Below are positions 1-9,908 of a stretch of DNA of 64,000 nucleotides, one piece after another. Both the position numbers and the translations under genes were made by a program. The notes under the pieces are model-generated. The model saw only the letters and a program-made list of their open reading frames with translations, searched no databases and was not told the DNA's origin. How positions within the stretch are numbered: position 1 is the stretch's first letter; the number at the start of each line of letters is the position of its first letter. The stretch is from Terriglobia bacterium (GTDB taxonomy: Bacteria > Acidobacteriota > Terriglobia > Terriglobales > Acidobacteriaceae): contig JAIQGE010000002.1 of assembly GCA_020072815.1 (NCBI GenBank), positions 62,001-126,000 of the forward strand. The letters run 5' to 3'.

Positions 1-173
1 CGGAACAGCCGCTCGCGGACGTCTCCGGCCAGATTGAAAAGCTGCTGGTGGACCAGAACATCAATGAAATGCTGAACACCTGGCTGCAGACCCTGCGCTC
101 CCAGGCCCGCATAGAAAAAATGGTGGCCGCCATCTCCGCCGCGTCGGGAGAAGCCAGCGGAGTCAATCAGTGA
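1..173 (+). CDS. C-terminus of a SurA/PpiC-type peptidyl-prolyl isomerase (partial)
   Basis: The open frame starts before the window and stops with TGA at 171-173. The visible 56 residues end in a pattern (KLLVDQNINEMLNTWLQTLR) typical of the last helix of periplasmic parvulin-type chaperones of the SurA/PrsA group. There a long helix with a W-L-x-x-L-R core follows the isomerase domain. The stop overlaps the GTG start of the tamB-like gene (GTGA), so the two are probably translationally coupled. Both would act on outer-membrane protein biogenesis, which supports the call. The catalytic domain lies outside the window, so the family is inferred from the tail and the neighbour. Confidence 0.6.
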   Translation, partial: EQPLADVSGQIEKLLVDQNINEMLNTWLQTLRSQARIEKMVAAISAASGEASGVNQ

Positions 174-3100
174 CTGCGCCTGCGGCCGCGCTCCCCGTCA
201 AGCCCCGGCGCTCGCGCCTGCGCAAGGCCGTCCTGGTGCTCTTTCTCGCGGGCGTGGTCGCGCTCGTGTTTTACTTGAACAGCGCCGGGTTTCGCGAGTC
301 GGTCCGCGCCCGCGTGGTGGCCGAACTCGAGCAAATCACCGGCGGCAAAGTCGAAATTCAGTCCTTCACCTGGAAGCTTTCCGCGCTGCGCTTTGTCGCC
401 GGCAACTTGACCATCCACGGGAAAGAGCCGCCGGGCGAAGCCCCGTACCTTCATGCTGACCTGGTCACCGTGGAAGTGAGAATTGTTTCTTTTCTTTCCC
501 GCAAAGTGTCCTTGAGCAAAGTGGTGGTTGACCATCCGGTGGTCCACCTCATTGTTTATCCTGACGGCTCCACCAACCAGCCGGCGCACAAGATTGCCAG
601 TCTTTCCACGCCAACGCAGCAGCTCTTTGACCTTGAAATTCAGCATATGGAGATCAGCAACGGCACGCTGGTCTTGAATGAAGAACAGATTCCGTTCGCT
701 ATGGACGGCGACCGTGTTTCCCTGGGTATGAGTTATTCCGCCAAGGACAAGGGTTATGACGCGCGGCTGGCTATGTCGCTGCGCGCGGTGCGCTACCGTA
801 ATTCTTCGCCGCAAAGCGGTGACCTGGAACTTGGCCTGCTCCTGCGTCCCACGGAAACGGAGATCAAGTCCCTCAAGCTTTCGTACGCCGCGGGCAAGCT
901 GCAGGCGACCGGCGCCCTGCGCAGCTACAACAACCCGGACGTGCGCCTGCAATACACCGCCACGGTGGAACTGGTGGATGCCGCCAGGCAAGCTCACATT
1001 TCTGAAGTGCGCGCCGGCAAGGCCAACCTCAAAGGCGTGTTCCTCTACCAGAACGGACGTTACTCCACCCAAGGCGACCTCACGGTCCGCGGGCTGGAAT
1101 GGCATGACGCGGAATGGCGCGTCGCCGGAGTGGACGCGGAGTCGCCGTTTACTCTGACGCAGGACAAGCTTGCTCTTCCGCGCCTCGCTCTGCGCGCCTT
1201 CGGCGGGAGCATAAAGGCGGACGTACAGGTCAGCAACTGGAACAATCCGGCAGGGAACAAGAAACTTCCGCCGCAGAAGGGCGCCGCCACGGTTGAGCTG
1301 TCAGGGTTGCAAGTCAGCCAGGTCGCTGCCGCCGTGTCCACCCCGCACTTGCCGCTCGACCAGATGTCGCTTGCTGGAGGTATATCAGGACAACTCAAAG
1401 GATCGTGGTCCGGCGCCGTTCGAAACGCTCTGGTGGAGATCAAGCTGGGCGTTGCGCCGCCGCCTGACGCCGCGCCGGAACAAGTTCCGGTGACCGCGCA
1501 GTTCGCCGCCACCTACCATGGCGACGCGCGCACCCTGGACGTTGCCACCTTGAACTTCTCCACCCGTGCGCTGCACTTGACCGCCTCTGGGCAGTTGGGA
1601 TCGGAATCGGCGCAAGCGAAGCTCATCGCTACCTCCACGGACCTCCATGAACTCAAGCCCGCGCTGGCGGCGATGAGTCCGGGCACGCGCATTCCGCTGT
1701 TGCTGGAAGGGCACGCCTCCTTCAACGGAACGGTCTCCGGAAAGCTGGATGCCCTGGCTATGCGCGGACGCCTGGAGCTGGAGAACTTTGATTCGGAGCT
1801 GGCGCCGCTGCGGCTTTCCGCCGTCCCCGGTGAAAGCCGTTTGCGCCGCGTTCATTGGGATTCCCTGACAGCCGACGCCGTGTACTCGCCTTCCATCATC
1901 AGCATGCAACATGGCGTGCTGCGCCGTGGCAAAGCCAAAATTGATTTTTCCGGTTCCGCGGTTTTGCACGCCGGTGTGCTCGATGAAAAAACCAGCCACG
2001 TGGATGTTGCATTCCGCGTGCAGGAAGCGGGTCTGGAAGACATTCAGACGCTGGCCGGGCTGAACTATCCCGTGGCCGGTCTGGTGGCAGCGGAGGTGCG
2101 CGCGTCCGGCACCACGGTCAACTTGCGCGGCAGCGGAAACGTGCAGATCAGCAAGATGACGGTCTTCGGCGAGCCCTTCAAAAGTTTTCGCAGCCAGGTA
2201 CAGATCGCCGGAATGGAGCTCCAGCTTGCCAACGTTGCTCTGGCCCACAACGGCGCGCAGGTCACCGGAGAGTTGGCTTACAACTTTGATTCGCGCGCTT
2301 TCCGCTTTGACCTGAAGGGCGACAACATTGATCTGGCCACGCTGCAGCGTTTTGAACTCCCCCGCTTCGCCGTGGAAGGCATAGCTTCATTTCACGCCAC
2401 CGGTTCCGGAACGGAAGAAGCGCCGGTCATCGCCGGTCAGGTTGATTTGCGCGATCTCAAGGTGAACCACGAGACCGTGGGCAGCATGAGCATCACGGCG
2501 GAAACCAAGGGCGCCGATATGCTGTTGCGCGGCCGCTCCAAGTTTGAGAACGCCACTCTTGCCGTGGATGGCAGCGTGCAGCTCCGCAATGATTTTCCCG
2601 GCCAGATGACCCTGGAGTTCGCCCGCCTGGATTTTGATCCACTGATCAGCGCTTACGTGCAAGGCCCGCTCACCGGACACTCCTCGGCCGCCGGGACCAT
2701 CAGCCTGCGCGGTCCCTTGCGCCGCCCGCGCGACCTGGTGGTGACCGGCAACATCACCCAGCTCGCCGCCAGTTGGGAAAACGTCAAGTTGCAGAATGAT
2801 GGTCCTATCCGTTTTTCCATGGAAAATGAAGTGGTCCGCGTAGACCAGTTCCACCTGGTGGGCGACGATACGGACATCACCATGACCGGGGCCGGCCACA
2901 TTTCCGGCGACCAGTCACTCGACCTGCGAACCCGCGGCCGCTTTGACATGAAGCTGCTGCAGGGTTTCAACTCTGACATTCTGGCCAACGGCCCCGCGGC
3001 CTTCACCGTGGACATCCGCGGCAGCGTGGCGCATCCCTTGCTCAGCGGCCGGCTTGAGCTCAAAGACGCCGGCGTCTCTCTGGCCGACCTGCCCAACGGC

Positions 3101-4219
3101 CTCAGCCACATCAACGGCACCATGGTCTTTGCCCAGGACGGCGCCCACATTGAGAAGCTGACCGCGCGCTCCGGCGGCGGGGACCTGGACGTAAGCGGTT
3201 TCCTGGCGTATCGTAACGGCCTGTTCTTTGATCTCACCGCCACCAGCACGGACGTGCGCCTGCGCTATCCTCCGGGCGTGAGCGCTTCCGCCAACGCGCA
3301 GTTGCGCTACACCGGTTCCGCCCGAAGCTCGCAGCTCTCCGGTGACGTGGTGGTCACCCGCTTCGGCATGAACCCGCATTTTGATTTTGCCCTGTATCTG
3401 GCGCAGAGCAAGAAGACGCCGGTGCTGGCCACGCTGAATCCGTTCCTCGACAACCTGCGCCTGGACGTGCACATCACGTCCACCCCGGAACTGCGTGTGG
3501 AAACCTCGCTGGCCAAGCTCTCCGGCGATCTTGATCTTCGCCTGCGCGGCACCGCCACCCGCCCCGCGCTGCTCGGCCGGGTGAACATCGCGGAAGGCGA
3601 CGTGTTTTTCAACGGCACCAAGTACCGGCTGGAGAGCGGCGACATTATCTTCTCCAACCCCCTGACCATTGAGCCCATCGTCAATATTGATATGTCGGCC
3701 CGCGTCCAGGACTACGACATCACCATTGGGTTGCATGGGTCGGTGGCCAGCGGCAAGAACCTGAGCATGTCTTACCGCTCAGACCCTCCGCTCTCCAACG
3801 CCGACATCATTTCTCTGCTGGCATTCGGCCGGACGCGCGGCCAGGATGTGTACAACGCTTCCCAGCCCGGCGGGGTGGCCCCGCAGGGCGGCAGCGATAC
3901 CGCAACGGCATCGAACGCCATTCTGGGCCAGGCCCTCAATTCCCAGTTCAGTGACCGCGTGCAGCGGCTTTTTGGCGCCAGCCGGGTCAAGATTGATCCC
4001 CAGTTCATTGGCACCGGCAACAACCCCAGCGCGCGCGTGACCATTGAGCAGACCATCAACAACAACGTGACGCTCACCTACGTCACCAGCCTCACGCAGT
4101 CGGCGGAAACCGTGATCCAGGTGGAGTATGCTGTGGACAAGAACATCTCCATCGTCGCGGTGCGGGACCAGAACGGAATCCTGGGGTTTGACGTTCACAT
4201 TCGCCGCCGCGCCAAGTAA
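170..4219 (+). CDS. tamB: TamB/DUF490-family translocation and assembly protein
   Basis: This 1349-aa protein has a basic N-terminus and one signal anchor (about residues 18-40, VLVLFLAGVVALVFYL). A very long beta-rich body of short repeating strands follows, with many G-x-L-x-G-x-A turns as in AsmA/TamB proteins. The C-terminal 300 residues carry the DUF490 signature: a 'NPLTIEPIVNIDMSARVQDY' segment and then 'LSNADIISLLAFGR'. TamB proteins span the periplasm and are linked with outer-membrane protein assembly or phospholipid transport together with an Omp85 partner. The length is normal for the family. The GTG start overlaps the upstream isomerase stop. No Omp85 gene is visible here, so it may lie further upstream. 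Confidence 0.9.
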   Translation: MTAPAAALPVKPRRSRLRKAVLVLFLAGVVALVFYLNSAGFRESVRARVVAELEQITGGKVEIQSFTWKLSALRFVAGNLTIHGKEPPGEAPYLHADLVTVEVRIVSFLSRKVSLSKVVVDHPVVHLIVYPDGSTNQPAHKIASLSTPTQQLFDLEIQHMEISNGTLVLNEEQIPFAMDGDRVSLGMSYSAKDKGYDARLAMSLRAVRYRNSSPQSGDLELGLLLRPTETEIKSLKLSYAAGKLQATGALRSYNNPDVRLQYTATVELVDAARQAHISEVRAGKANLKGVFLYQNGRYSTQGDLTVRGLEWHDAEWRVAGVDAESPFTLTQDKLALPRLALRAFGGSIKADVQVSNWNNPAGNKKLPPQKGAATVELSGLQVSQVAAAVSTPHLPLDQMSLAGGISGQLKGSWSGAVRNALVEIKLGVAPPPDAAPEQVPVTAQFAATYHGDARTLDVATLNFSTRALHLTASGQLGSESAQAKLIATSTDLHELKPALAAMSPGTRIPLLLEGHASFNGTVSGKLDALAMRGRLELENFDSELAPLRLSAVPGESRLRRVHWDSLTADAVYSPSIISMQHGVLRRGKAKIDFSGSAVLHAGVLDEKTSHVDVAFRVQEAGLEDIQTLAGLNYPVAGLVAAEVRASGTTVNLRGSGNVQISKMTVFGEPFKSFRSQVQIAGMELQLANVALAHNGAQVTGELAYNFDSRAFRFDLKGDNIDLATLQRFELPRFAVEGIASFHATGSGTEEAPVIAGQVDLRDLKVNHETVGSMSITAETKGADMLLRGRSKFENATLAVDGSVQLRNDFPGQMTLEFARLDFDPLISAYVQGPLTGHSSAAGTISLRGPLRRPRDLVVTGNITQLAASWENVKLQNDGPIRFSMENEVVRVDQFHLVGDDTDITMTGAGHISGDQSLDLRTRGRFDMKLLQGFNSDILANGPAAFTVDIRGSVAHPLLSGRLELKDAGVSLADLPNGLSHINGTMVFAQDGAHIEKLTARSGGGDLDVSGFLAYRNGLFFDLTATSTDVRLRYPPGVSASANAQLRYTGSARSSQLSGDVVVTRFGMNPHFDFALYLAQSKKTPVLATLNPFLDNLRLDVHITSTPELRVETSLAKLSGDLDLRLRGTATRPALLGRVNIAEGDVFFNGTKYRLESGDIIFSNPLTIEPIVNIDMSARVQDYDITIGLHGSVASGKNLSMSYRSDPPLSNADIISLLAFGRTRGQDVYNASQPGGVAPQGGSDTATASNAILGQALNSQFSDRVQRLFGASRVKIDPQFIGTGNNPSARVTIEQTINNNVTLTYVTSLTQSAETVIQVEYAVDKNISIVAVRDQNGILGFDVHIRRRAK

Positions 4220-4242
4220 CACTTGCCCCGTAGTTAGTAACT

Positions 4243-4914
4243 ATGACGACCGGAAACTCTCACGAACCCTTTACCGCCGAGCGCTTGTCCATGGTGGAAA
4301 GCCACCTGCGCCAGCGCGGCATCCACGATGAGCGCGTCCTGCAGGCCATGAGCAAGGTGCCGCGGCATGAATTCGTCGGGCAGCAGCGGCAGTACGAAGC
4401 CTACGCGGACCACCCCGTCCTGATCGGCGAAGACCAGACCACCTCGCAGCCGTACATCATCGCCGCCATGCTGCAGGCGGCGGAGATCAAGCCCACGGAC
4501 CGCGTATTGGAAATCGGCGCCGGCTCCGGCTACCAGACCGCGTTGCTGGCGGAACTCGCCGCCCAAGTTTTTGCCGTGGAGCGTTACGCCACTCTGGCTG
4601 ACGAAGCGCGGACCGTGCTGGCGCGCCTGGGCTACGGCAACATCACCATCGTCACCGGTGACGGCTCGCTGGGCCACTTTGCTGCCGCGCCCTATGACGT
4701 GATCGTCGTCTCCTGCGCCGCGCCGCGGGTCCCTCCGGCGTTGATTGCACAGCTTGCGCCGCAAGGCAGGATGGTGATTCCCGTCGGCGACCCTGACCAG
4801 CAAGTCCTGCAACTCGTCCGCAAACTCCCTGACGGCACAACCGCAACGCGTGTGCTGGAAAGCTGCCGCTTCGTGCCACTGATTGGGGAGCAAGGGTTTA
4901 GGGGAATCGGGTGA
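4243..4914 (+). CDS. pcm: Protein-L-isoaspartate O-methyltransferase
   Basis: A cytosolic, SAM-dependent enzyme of 223 aa that methylates L-isoaspartyl residues in damaged proteins and so starts their repair. The family motif GEDQTTSQP is at residues 62-70 and the SAM-binding loop VLEIGAGSGYQTA at 88-100. A second SAM motif (VFAVERYATLADEA) and the 'DVIVVSCAAPRVP' strand follow in the expected order. The length matches bacterial PCMTs (205-225 aa). The gene lies 23 nt after tamB. No strong ribosome site precedes the ATG, and a later in-frame ATG (codon 17) is possible but would remove part of a conserved helix. Confidence 0.93.
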   Translation: MTTGNSHEPFTAERLSMVESHLRQRGIHDERVLQAMSKVPRHEFVGQQRQYEAYADHPVLIGEDQTTSQPYIIAAMLQAAEIKPTDRVLEIGAGSGYQTALLAELAAQVFAVERYATLADEARTVLARLGYGNITIVTGDGSLGHFAAAPYDVIVVSCAAPRVPPALIAQLAPQGRMVIPVGDPDQQVLQLVRKLPDGTTATRVLESCRFVPLIGEQGFRGIG

Positions 4915-4953
4915 TCGGGGCCCGATTTCCCCACAGTTCCGCTAAACTACTCC

Positions 4954-5823
4954 GTGGCCCTTTTCTCCAACATCAAGATCACGCTGGAAATGATCAAGTG
5001 GGAGCATTCCATCTTTGCTCTCCCGTTTGCTCTGTGCGGGGCGATGCTGGCCGCCGGAGGATGGCCCAGCGCGCCGCAACTGGGATGGATCATCCTCTGC
5101 ATGGTGTCCGCGCGTTCGGCGGCCATGGCCTTCAACCGCCTGGCCGACGCGCAGATTGACGCCGCCAATCCCCGCACCGCCACGCGCGCCATTCCCGCCG
5201 GCGTGCTCTCCGCGAAGTTTGTCGGCGTATTTGTGCTGGCTTCATGCGCCATTTTTGTGGTGAGCGCGGCGCAACTGAACCGCCTGACCCTGTATCTGGC
5301 GCCGGTAGCACTCGCAGTCATACTTCTTTATTCCTACACCAAGCGGTTCACGCGATGGTCGCACCTGGTGCTGGGCTTTGCCCTGGGGATGGCCCCGGCC
5401 GCCGCCTGGATCGCGGTGCGCGGCTCGCTCGACCCCCGCATCCTGGTGCTCACCGCCGCTGTCACCTTCTGGGTGGGCGGCTTTGACGTGCTTTACGCTT
5501 GCCAGGACATTGATTTTGACCGCGCCAACGCGCTCAACTCCATCCCCCAGGCTTTTGGCGTGCCGCGCGCTTTGCTGCTGGCCCGCGTGTTGCACGCAGT
5601 CATGCTCGGGCTGCTGGCGTCGCTGGTGGTGCTGTTCGGCCTGGGAAAAATCGCGCTCGTCGGCGTGGCCGCCGTGGCTATCCTGCTTCTTTACGAGCAC
5701 TCGCTGGTTTCGTCGCACGACCTCAGCAAGCTCAATGCCGCGTTCTTCACCATGAACGGCGTGATCGCCGTGGTGTTCTTCGTCTTTGTTGCCGCCGATT
5801 TGCTGATTCGCAACGCGCACTGA
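4954..5823 (+). CDS. UbiA-family polyprenyltransferase (4-hydroxybenzoate/MqnP-like)
   Basis: An integral membrane aromatic prenyltransferase of 289 aa with about eight hydrophobic segments. The first Asp-rich motif is NRLADAQIDAANPRT, the form seen in the 4-hydroxybenzoate polyprenyltransferase-like group rather than classical NDxxDxxxD. The second is YACQDIDFDRANAL. These bind the Mg2+-diphosphate of the prenyl donor. In organisms using the futalosine route this subgroup includes MqnP of menaquinone synthesis, whereas in proteobacteria it includes UbiA. The sequence alone does not decide which applies here. The start is GTG, 39 nt after pcm. No quinone-pathway neighbours are visible. Confidence 0.85.
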   Translation: MALFSNIKITLEMIKWEHSIFALPFALCGAMLAAGGWPSAPQLGWIILCMVSARSAAMAFNRLADAQIDAANPRTATRAIPAGVLSAKFVGVFVLASCAIFVVSAAQLNRLTLYLAPVALAVILLYSYTKRFTRWSHLVLGFALGMAPAAAWIAVRGSLDPRILVLTAAVTFWVGGFDVLYACQDIDFDRANALNSIPQAFGVPRALLLARVLHAVMLGLLASLVVLFGLGKIALVGVAAVAILLLYEHSLVSSHDLSKLNAAFFTMNGVIAVVFFVFVAADLLIRNAH

Positions 5824-5953
5824 CCATCGGCTGCAACTGCTTCCACCCGTCTTCGCGTGCCAAAACCTGCTGCAAGTTTTCCTTCCTTCAGCATTCTTGT
5901 CAGTGGGTGCCCTCTCATTCACTCCTGGCGCGGTGAGGTATAGTATTTTCCAT

Positions 5954-6472
5954 ATGAGAATCAGACACTTGGCAATTTTCGCGCTGGCCGCCGTGGCCGC
6001 GCTGGCTCAAGCCCAGACGCCTTCCACCAAGGCCGATAAGTCGAATGACGAGAAAAGTCAGCTTTGGTTCGCACAGACGGCTGCGGTGATCGCCATCAAC
6101 ACCCAGCACGTTGATCTCAACGGATACGCCGTCGCCTACATTGACCAGACCATCTGGACGCCCCTGCTCAAAGACAAAGATGCCGGACCGTTCCTGAAGC
6201 TGAAGGAGGCAAAGCCCGGGCGTAAGCTGGTGATTTTGATCTCGAATCCCGACAAGGCCGTGGTCGGCGTGTTCTTCGACGATGCCACGCCCGCGGGCAT
6301 GGCGGTGCTCAAGCCAGGGGAGAAACTCGCAGCCGATTCCCTGAAAGAGATTCCGAAAGACGCGCTCAAAGAGACCGGCCAAAAGCTTCGCTTCGAAAAT
6401 GCGGAGCTCGCCAGCGACGACGGCGACCCCATCCCCGCATTCAGTATTTCTGTAGAAAAGACACCGAACTGA
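5954..6472 (+). CDS. Hypothetical secreted protein
   Basis: The 172-aa product begins with a clear Sec signal peptide (MRIRHLAIFALAAVAALAQA, cleavage after about residue 20). The rest is soluble, with a central strand-rich stretch (RKLVILISNPDKAVVGVFFD) and an acidic C-terminus. I do not recognise a family. I chose the ATG at 5954 because the upstream in-frame codons would add 19 residues before the signal peptide. The gene starts a run of three exported proteins; the next start is only 7 nt after this stop, so co-transcription is likely. Confidence 0.75.
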   Translation: MRIRHLAIFALAAVAALAQAQTPSTKADKSNDEKSQLWFAQTAAVIAINTQHVDLNGYAVAYIDQTIWTPLLKDKDAGPFLKLKEAKPGRKLVILISNPDKAVVGVFFDDATPAGMAVLKPGEKLAADSLKEIPKDALKETGQKLRFENAELASDDGDPIPAFSISVEKTPN

Positions 6473-6479
6473 GCGCCCC

Positions 6480-8177
6480 ATGAACACGCTGCTGCGCATC
6501 CACAACCGGCCCTGGTCATCTGGCAGATGCCGGGCCGCTTTGCAGAGATTTCCTTTCGTCTCCGTGGCCGCTCTCCTCTTGTGCGGTTTGCCGTGCGTCG
6601 CGCAGCAGCCGCCGGCGGGCGGACAGAACTTGACCAGTCTGGAAGGCGTAGTCGTCAACGCGCTCACAGGCAAGCCAGTCCCGCGCGCGCTGGTGCGGAT
6701 GTTCGGCGGCGTCCGGCGGGCCGTGCTCACCGGCGATCAGGGAGAATTTGAGTTTGAGGGCGTCCCCGTGGGCCATACGTCGCTCCTGGTGCAAAAACCC
6801 GGGTACTCCCAGGAAGGGACCAGCAATTTCAACTCGGCGGCAACATTTGAAGTCACCGCTGGTTCCGGCAAAGCCGTCATCAAGCTGGTTCCCGAGTGCG
6901 TGATCGCCGGACAAGTCAGCGCCGCCGATGGAGAACCGTTGGAGGGCGCCCAGCTCACGGTCCTGCATTCTGAAGTCATCGCCGGCATGCGCCGCCTGCT
7001 GCCTGCCGGCCAGGTCCACGCCACCGATGAAGACGGCAACTTCCGCGTTGCCGGCCTGGTCCCCGGCAAGTATTACGTGGCGGTCCGCGCCGCGAACGCC
7101 GCCCGCAGGATCCTGGGAGCACAGTCCGGCAAGCGCAAGCAAGCTTACCCGCCGGTACTTTATTACCCATCTGCTCTGGATCTGGAAGCCGCTGCTCTGC
7201 TCGATCTCACCGCGGCGCAGCACATGGACATCCGGCTTTCTCTCAAGCTCGAGCCCGCGTACAAGATTTCCGGCGTCATTTCCGGTATCGGCGACTGGAA
7301 GCAGGTAAACAATCCCTGGCTCACTGACCGGTCGGGCCAGATTCTGGCCTCAGCGGAGCAATTTGACCGCGCCACCGGCGTTTTTGAATTCCAGGCGGTC
7401 CCCGCCGGTAACTACCTTCTGCGTATTGGGGCGGTGCGTGAGAACGGCCAGTTCAACTGGACGCAACGCCCCATCTCCGTGGACGCCGACGTCACCGGCC
7501 TGAAACTGGCCTTGGGCGCCGCCACCGCGATCCCGGTAATGGTGCGCACGGAATTCTCATCCAAGGAATCTTTGGCGCGCTGTACAACTTTGTCCAGCGG
7601 CGAGTGCGATGCAACTCCGGTCCACGTGACCCTGTACTCGGCTGACTCCCCCTTTGCCGGTGGGGGCTATGCCAGCGACAACGTCCCCGGCAATCCCTTG
7701 AGCCGGCAGATTGCCAACGTCTCACCCGGCAGGTACATGGTCCAGGTCCATTCCTTGGTGGGCGGATACGTGCAATCGGTGCGCAGCGGCGGCGCCAACC
7801 TGTTGCGCGAAGACCTGGTGGTGCCGACGGAAGGCAGCGTTCCTCCCATTGAGATCACGTTGCGCGATGACGGCGGCACGGTGAAGGTCCACGTAAATTC
7901 TGATCAGGCTTCCGCCAAAGCCTGGGCGCTGGTGGTGTCAGAATCCGCGCCCCGCCTGAGCCCTGTCCTTCTCAACGTGGGGCCCGGCGTTGACCGCGAG
8001 TACGGCGGGCTGGCTCCCGGAGACTACAAGGTATTTGCTTTTGATTCCACTGACGGCCTGGAGTACACCAATCCCAGCGTCCTGTCGCGATACAGCTCCA
8101 AGGCCTCGCGGGTATCCATCATGCCCAAAGCCACGTCGAGCGTGAGTGCGGATTTGATCCACAAGGACGAGGAGTAG
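6480..8177 (+). CDS. Secreted protein with carboxypeptidase-regulatory-like domains
   Basis: This 565-aa exported protein has a basic N-terminus, a hydrophobic signal segment (about residues 24-41, FVSVAALLLCGLPCVA) and several Ig-like carboxypeptidase-regulatory-like (CarboxypepD_reg/Cna-B-like) modules. The first runs from about residue 55 (SLEGVVVNALTGKPVPRALV) and a second from about 140 (VIAGQVSAADGEPLEGAQL). Each shows the usual 'D..G.F...GVP.G.Y' turn. Such multi-module secreted proteins are abundant in Acidobacteriota and are taken to be surface or adhesion proteins without enzymatic activity. The gene is followed after 6 nt by a paralogue of almost the same length, which points to tandem duplication. 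Confidence 0.8.
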   Translation: MNTLLRIHNRPWSSGRCRAALQRFPFVSVAALLLCGLPCVAQQPPAGGQNLTSLEGVVVNALTGKPVPRALVRMFGGVRRAVLTGDQGEFEFEGVPVGHTSLLVQKPGYSQEGTSNFNSAATFEVTAGSGKAVIKLVPECVIAGQVSAADGEPLEGAQLTVLHSEVIAGMRRLLPAGQVHATDEDGNFRVAGLVPGKYYVAVRAANAARRILGAQSGKRKQAYPPVLYYPSALDLEAAALLDLTAAQHMDIRLSLKLEPAYKISGVISGIGDWKQVNNPWLTDRSGQILASAEQFDRATGVFEFQAVPAGNYLLRIGAVRENGQFNWTQRPISVDADVTGLKLALGAATAIPVMVRTEFSSKESLARCTTLSSGECDATPVHVTLYSADSPFAGGGYASDNVPGNPLSRQIANVSPGRYMVQVHSLVGGYVQSVRSGGANLLREDLVVPTEGSVPPIEITLRDDGGTVKVHVNSDQASAKAWALVVSESAPRLSPVLLNVGPGVDREYGGLAPGDYKVFAFDSTDGLEYTNPSVLSRYSSKASRVSIMPKATSSVSADLIHKDEE

Positions 8178-8183
8178 CCCGGA

Positions 8184-9899
8184 ATGATCGCGCGCATGGC
8201 ATGCTGCTTCGGCTTTTTCTTCGCAGCGATGGCCGCCGTCGCCCAGCCGGCCGCCAAGCCGCCGGCCGCGCCCGCTGGAGCTTTCCAGATCAGCGGAACA
8301 TTGGTGGATTCCACCAACGACCAACCGCTGGCCCACGCGCGCGTAGCCATTGCCCCGGTCAGCGACCGCAGCGCATTTACCGCGATTGTCACCAGCGATG
8401 ATGGCCGATTCGTTTTCCGCCGGCTGGCGGCGGGCAAATACACGCTCACCGCGCAGCGGCCCGGTTACCTAACGCAGTCTTTCAACCAGCATGATCAGTT
8501 TTCTTCGTCCATCGCTGTGGGCGCCGGCTTGGATTCCGGCGATCTGGTTTTTCGTCTGGCGCCGGAAGCCGCCATCTCCGGCGTGATTACTGACGAAGTT
8601 GGCGATCCGGTGCGCCAGGCGCAGGTCCTGCTGTTTCAGGCCGGGATCGCCGGCGGAGCGGACGGCGTCCGCCTGCGCAGCCGCACCGTGACTGACGATG
8701 AAGGCGCGTATCGCTTTGGCCATCTCATGCCCGGCAAGTATCTGGTGGCCGTCTCCGCCAAGCCGTGGTACGCGCAACCCGCGGTTTCTCCGGACGCCGG
8801 CGGCCATCAGGTATTTCAGCCCCAGGGCGGCGCGGTGACCAGCCACTCCCGGGAGGGTTCCGCCCCGCTCCCAGTGGACGAAAAAACCGCCGCGTTAGAT
8901 GTCGCCTACCCCATCACGTTTTATCCCGGCGCCGCGGATCCGGCGGCAGGAGCGCAGATTCCACTGGCACTGGGAGAGAAAGCCATCGCCAACGTCACTC
9001 TGCAGCCGGTTCCTGCGGCGCATTTTCGCGTTTGGAGGGATGAGAAGGCAGGCCAGCAACGCTATCCTTCCTTGGAAGTCCGGCTGTTTGACACCACCGT
9101 TTCCCTGCAAAGCGAGATCCAGGCCGAATCTGCCGGCTACGTTTTCATCAGTGGCGTCGCGCCCGGACATTACAGTCTGAAGATCAACGACTACTCGAGC
9201 GGCAGCATGCAAAACATCTCCACGCGCGAGGTTGACGTAAGCGCCAGCGGCGATGTGGAAACGCCGCAGGCTGCATCGCGGGCGCAGGTGACGGTGTCCG
9301 TGCAGTTGGAAGCGGGCGCGAGGCTTGCGCCGCAGAGCGCAATCCGGCTCTATAACAAGAACACTTCAGAAGCTTTTGTGGAGCGCGCCAACAGCAAAGG
9401 CGAATTTGAATTCAAGAGCGGAGTTCCGCCGGGGACTTATGAATTGTCCATCACCAACTCGACCGGACTGTTTGTGAAAAGCGTCTCTTCGTCCGGAGCC
9501 AAACCCATTGGCCGGACCGTGGAAATCAAGGGCTCCAGTCCGCTCACGCTCGCGCTGGTGGTGGGGCTGGGCCAGGCGCAGATCAAGGGCGTGGCGCTGC
9601 GCGACGACAAGCCGCTGTCCGGCGCCATGGTCCTGCTGGTCCCCGCTGACCCCGCGCACAACCAGGTGCTCTTCCGCCGCGACCAGAGCGACAGTGACGG
9701 CACGTTCACCCTGGCTGAGGTGGTGCCCGGCAAATACACTTTGCTGGCCCTCGAAAACGGCTGGGACCTGGAATGGACCAAGCCTGCCGTGCTCAAGCCG
9801 TTTCTGCCACAAGGTGAATCCATCACCGTTCTGCCGAACGGCAAGCAGGAATTCAAGCTCAAGGTGCAGCAGGTTCCAACAGCTGGCGCACAGCCGTGA
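8184..9899 (+). CDS. Secreted protein with carboxypeptidase-regulatory-like domains (paralogue)
   Basis: A 571-aa protein with a short signal peptide (CCFGFFFAAMAAVAQPA) and the same architecture as its upstream neighbour. A regulatory-like module starts at residue about 33 (FQISGTLVDSTNDQPLAHAR), another at about 130 (ISGVITDEVGDPVRQAQV), and a last one near residue 470 (IKGVALRDDKPLSGAMV). A 'YPITFYPGAADPAAGAQI' segment corresponds to 'YPPVLYYPSALDLEAA' in the neighbour, so the two are paralogues. No catalytic motif is visible. A surface or binding role is inferred. Paired hairpins followed by a T-run lie after the stop. Confidence 0.8.
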   Translation: MIARMACCFGFFFAAMAAVAQPAAKPPAAPAGAFQISGTLVDSTNDQPLAHARVAIAPVSDRSAFTAIVTSDDGRFVFRRLAAGKYTLTAQRPGYLTQSFNQHDQFSSSIAVGAGLDSGDLVFRLAPEAAISGVITDEVGDPVRQAQVLLFQAGIAGGADGVRLRSRTVTDDEGAYRFGHLMPGKYLVAVSAKPWYAQPAVSPDAGGHQVFQPQGGAVTSHSREGSAPLPVDEKTAALDVAYPITFYPGAADPAAGAQIPLALGEKAIANVTLQPVPAAHFRVWRDEKAGQQRYPSLEVRLFDTTVSLQSEIQAESAGYVFISGVAPGHYSLKINDYSSGSMQNISTREVDVSASGDVETPQAASRAQVTVSVQLEAGARLAPQSAIRLYNKNTSEAFVERANSKGEFEFKSGVPPGTYELSITNSTGLFVKSVSSSGAKPIGRTVEIKGSSPLTLALVVGLGQAQIKGVALRDDKPLSGAMVLLVPADPAHNQVLFRRDQSDSDGTFTLAEVVPGKYTLLALENGWDLEWTKPAVLKPFLPQGESITVLPNGKQEFKLKVQQVPTAGAQP

Positions 9900-9908
9900 C
9901 CTCGCCGA